Source of the DNA: JAHEFX01 sp964614585
Lineage (GTDB): Bacteria; Actinomycetota; Acidimicrobiia; Spongiisociales; JAENVV01
NCBI GenBank assembly: GCA_964614585.1
Contig: CAZTLW010000143.1
Location: 1 to 5,752, forward strand
DNA length: 5,752 bases
Reading direction: 5' to 3'
Part shown: piece after piece, positions 4,419 through 5,752 of the stretch
Layout: every line of letters begins with the position of its first letter
Position numbering within the stretch: the stretch's first letter is position 1
The notes under the pieces: generated by a model
Databases searched by the model: none
Seen by the model: only the letters and a program-made list of their open reading frames with translations
Told to the model about the DNA's origin: nothing
Made by a program: the position numbers and the translations under genes

Positions 4419-5752
4419 TCAGCTGTCCGGCCAGCTGTCCTCGATGGTCTGGGTCGCCTCCTCGGCGGTCTTGTCGCCGTTGACGGCGGCAGTCGCCTCG
4501 GTCCAGAAGGTGCCGGCACCGACGGCCGACGGCATCAGGTCGGATCCGTCGAATCGAGCGACGTCGGCCGACTGGAGGATCTCCAGCAGCGACAGCTCGA
4601 ACTCGTTGTACACCTCGGGGTCCTGCCCCTCGGCGGCCGACAGGTAGCCGGACGTACCACCCTGGGTGGCCGACTGGGAGCGCTGGCGCTCCTGGGCGAA
4701 CTCGGGACCGGCCAACCACTCCATGAAGTCCATGACCTCGGGGCGGTCGTTGAACGCCACGGCCACGACGCCGGCCGACAGGACCGGCTTCTCCTCCCCG
4801 TCACCGGGGAAGTAGAAGACCTCGATGCGCTCGGGGTCCTCGCCGGGGCCGATCGGGTAGCCGCTCGTGAAGAACGAGGCGAAGAAGTTCGCCTGCCGGT
4901 GCATCCAGCACTGGTCCTCCTCGAGGGGCACGGCGTTGGCCGAGAACGACGTCGTGGCAATCGAGCCACCGTCGGCATACACCGCGCCGTCCTTGTTCCA
5001 GAGGTCGAGCACGGTCTGCCAGACCTCGACCACCCGCTCGTCGTTGAACGGGATCTCGTGGGCGACCCACTGGTCATAGACCTCGGCACCGTGGAAACGG
5101 AGCATGAGGTCCTCCACCCAGTCGGTGAAGGCCCAGCCGGTGGCGGTGCCGGACTCGATGCCGACACACCACGGGGTCTCGCCGTCGGCGATCATCTGGT
5201 CGGTCAGCTCGACGAGGGCGTCGAACGTCTCGGGCACCTCGTAGCCGGCCTCGGCGAACCGCTCGGGCTTGTACCAGACGAGCGACTTGAGGTCGGTCTT
5301 GACCGTCACGCCGTACTGCTCGCCGTCGACCACGCCGAACTCGGCGTATGGGCCGTAGGCGTCCTGGTTGGCCTGGGCCACGTTGTCGGGCAGCTGGACG
5401 ATGTTGCCGTTGCGGGCGAAGTCGGCGACCTTGCCCGGCTGCGGGATGAATGCCACGTCCGGCTCGGTGCCGGCCTCGATGGCGATGTTGATCAGGTCGG
5501 ACAGGTTGCGGGAGCCCGTGAAGGACACCTCGACGCCGGTCGCTTCCCGATAGACGCCGAAGGCGGACAGGTTGCCACCGGCCTCGGCGGGCGAGGTCTC
5601 GGACCCCTGCACCGAGATGAACCCGGTGTCCTCACCGCCACCGGCGTCGCCGCCATCGGCCTCGGTCGTGTCCGTGCCGCCATCGCCGTCGCCGTCGCCG
5701 GTCTCCTCGCCCGCGCAAGCGGCGAGGACCATGGCGAAGACCGCAAAGAGCG
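4419..5752 (-). CDS. aglE: Alpha-glucoside-type solute-binding lipoprotein, AglE-like (5' end outside window)
   Basis: An extracytoplasmic, membrane-anchored sugar-binding protein that delivers substrate to the permeases downstream. The frame is open to the right edge. The first visible residues, LFAVFAMVLAAC, are the hydrophobic end of a lipoprotein signal peptide with lipobox L-A-A-C; the cysteine codon is at 5717-5715. The ATG at 5732 is thus inside the signal peptide and the true start is beyond the window. The mature chain has 432 residues. A Gly/Asp/Glu/Thr-rich tether covers about 2-32, followed by a family-1 extracellular binding-protein fold. AglE-like stretches include AFIPQPGKVADFA (89-101), KSLVWYKPERF (144-154), GIESGTATGWAFTDW (186-200) and QCWMHRQANFF (269-279). 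Tryptophans at 148, 183, 195, 200, 271 and 405 are candidates for stacking on sugar rings. Besides the lipid-modified cysteine there are only Cys184 and Cys270. The class is secure; alpha-glucoside preference is inferred from resemblance. Confidence 0.92.
   Translation of the reverse strand, partial: LFAVFAMVLAACAGEETGDGDGDGGTDTTEADGGDAGGGEDTGFISVQGSETSPAEAGGNLSAFGVYREATGVEVSFTGSRNLSDLINIAIEAGTEPDVAFIPQPGKVADFARNGNIVQLPDNVAQANQDAYGPYAEFGVVDGEQYGVTVKTDLKSLVWYKPERFAEAGYEVPETFDALVELTDQMIADGETPWCVGIESGTATGWAFTDWVEDLMLRFHGAEVYDQWVAHEIPFNDERVVEVWQTVLDLWNKDGAVYADGGSIATTSFSANAVPLEEDQCWMHRQANFFASFFTSGYPIGPGEDPERIEVFYFPGDGEEKPVLSAGVVAVAFNDRPEVMDFMEWLAGPEFAQERQRSQSATQGGTSGYLSAAEGQDPEVYNEFELSLLEILQSADVARFDGSDLMPSAVGAGTFWTEATAAVNGDKTAEEATQTIEDSWPDS

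Noticed and set aside
3445..4647. Long open frame of 400 codons on the plus strand across the permease and binding-protein genes
   Set aside because: It is the mirror of GC-rich codons in the minus-strand genes. The translation is Gly/Asp/Glu/Arg-rich low complexity with no domain, and it crosses two real genes and the hairpin.
5636..5702. GCC/GTC-rich repeat-like stretch near the right edge as a tandem repeat element
   Set aside because: It encodes the Gly/Asp/Thr-rich tether after the lipoprotein cysteine; this is ordinary low-complexity linker coding, not a separate repeat.
5730..5732. ATG at 5732 as the start of the binding protein
   Set aside because: It would leave only five residues before the lipobox cysteine, too short for a signal peptide. 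The frame continues hydrophobic to the window edge, so the start is outside.

Overview
The window is about 5.75 kb of high-GC DNA with every supported gene on the minus strand. GC-rich third codon positions leave long spurious reading frames on the opposite strand. Strong GGAGG-type ribosome sites, one probable leaderless start and an MsiK-like arrangement (no ATPase beside the sugar permeases) suggest an actinobacterium. Acidimicrobiia or an uncultured relative is possible, but the genus cannot be named from this sequence.

Layout in the direction of transcription (right to left): (i) 5752-1499, an alpha-glucoside/maltose-type ABC importer. It comprises a lipoprotein solute-binding protein (AglE-like, 5' end outside the window), a 71-nt gap holding a perfect 14-bp hairpin, a greatly enlarged AglF/MalF-like permease of 629 residues, and an AglG/MalG-like permease of 319 residues translationally coupled through TGATG. 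No sugar-import ATPase is present. (ii) 1498-1414, an 85-bp spacer with a weak hairpin just after the importer and, at its left end, a promoter overlapped by an inverted repeat. (iii) 1413-1, a second operon: a GbsR/MarR-type regulator, an ABC-2 exporter ATPase and the first 30 codons of its membrane permease, joined by ATGA and TGATG overlaps.

The importer would capture an oligosaccharide outside the membrane and pass it through a permease heterodimer driven by an ATPase encoded elsewhere. The second operon looks like a self-regulated exporter of unknown substrate. The hairpin after the binding-protein gene is placed to raise binding-protein mRNA over permease mRNA, as the malE-malF intercistronic repeats do in enterobacteria.

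The most unusual item is the AglF-like permease. A recognisable six-helix core with an intact EAA loop carries a seven-helix N-terminal extension and two extra two-helix hairpins, about 17 helices in all. The charge pattern of every loop fits this topology. Next in interest is the regulator promoter, where the operator-like repeat covers the -10 box and the predicted transcript begins at or very near the start codon. No CRISPR array, tRNA, rRNA, insertion sequence or phage gene was seen, and no gene-free stretch exceeds 85 bp.
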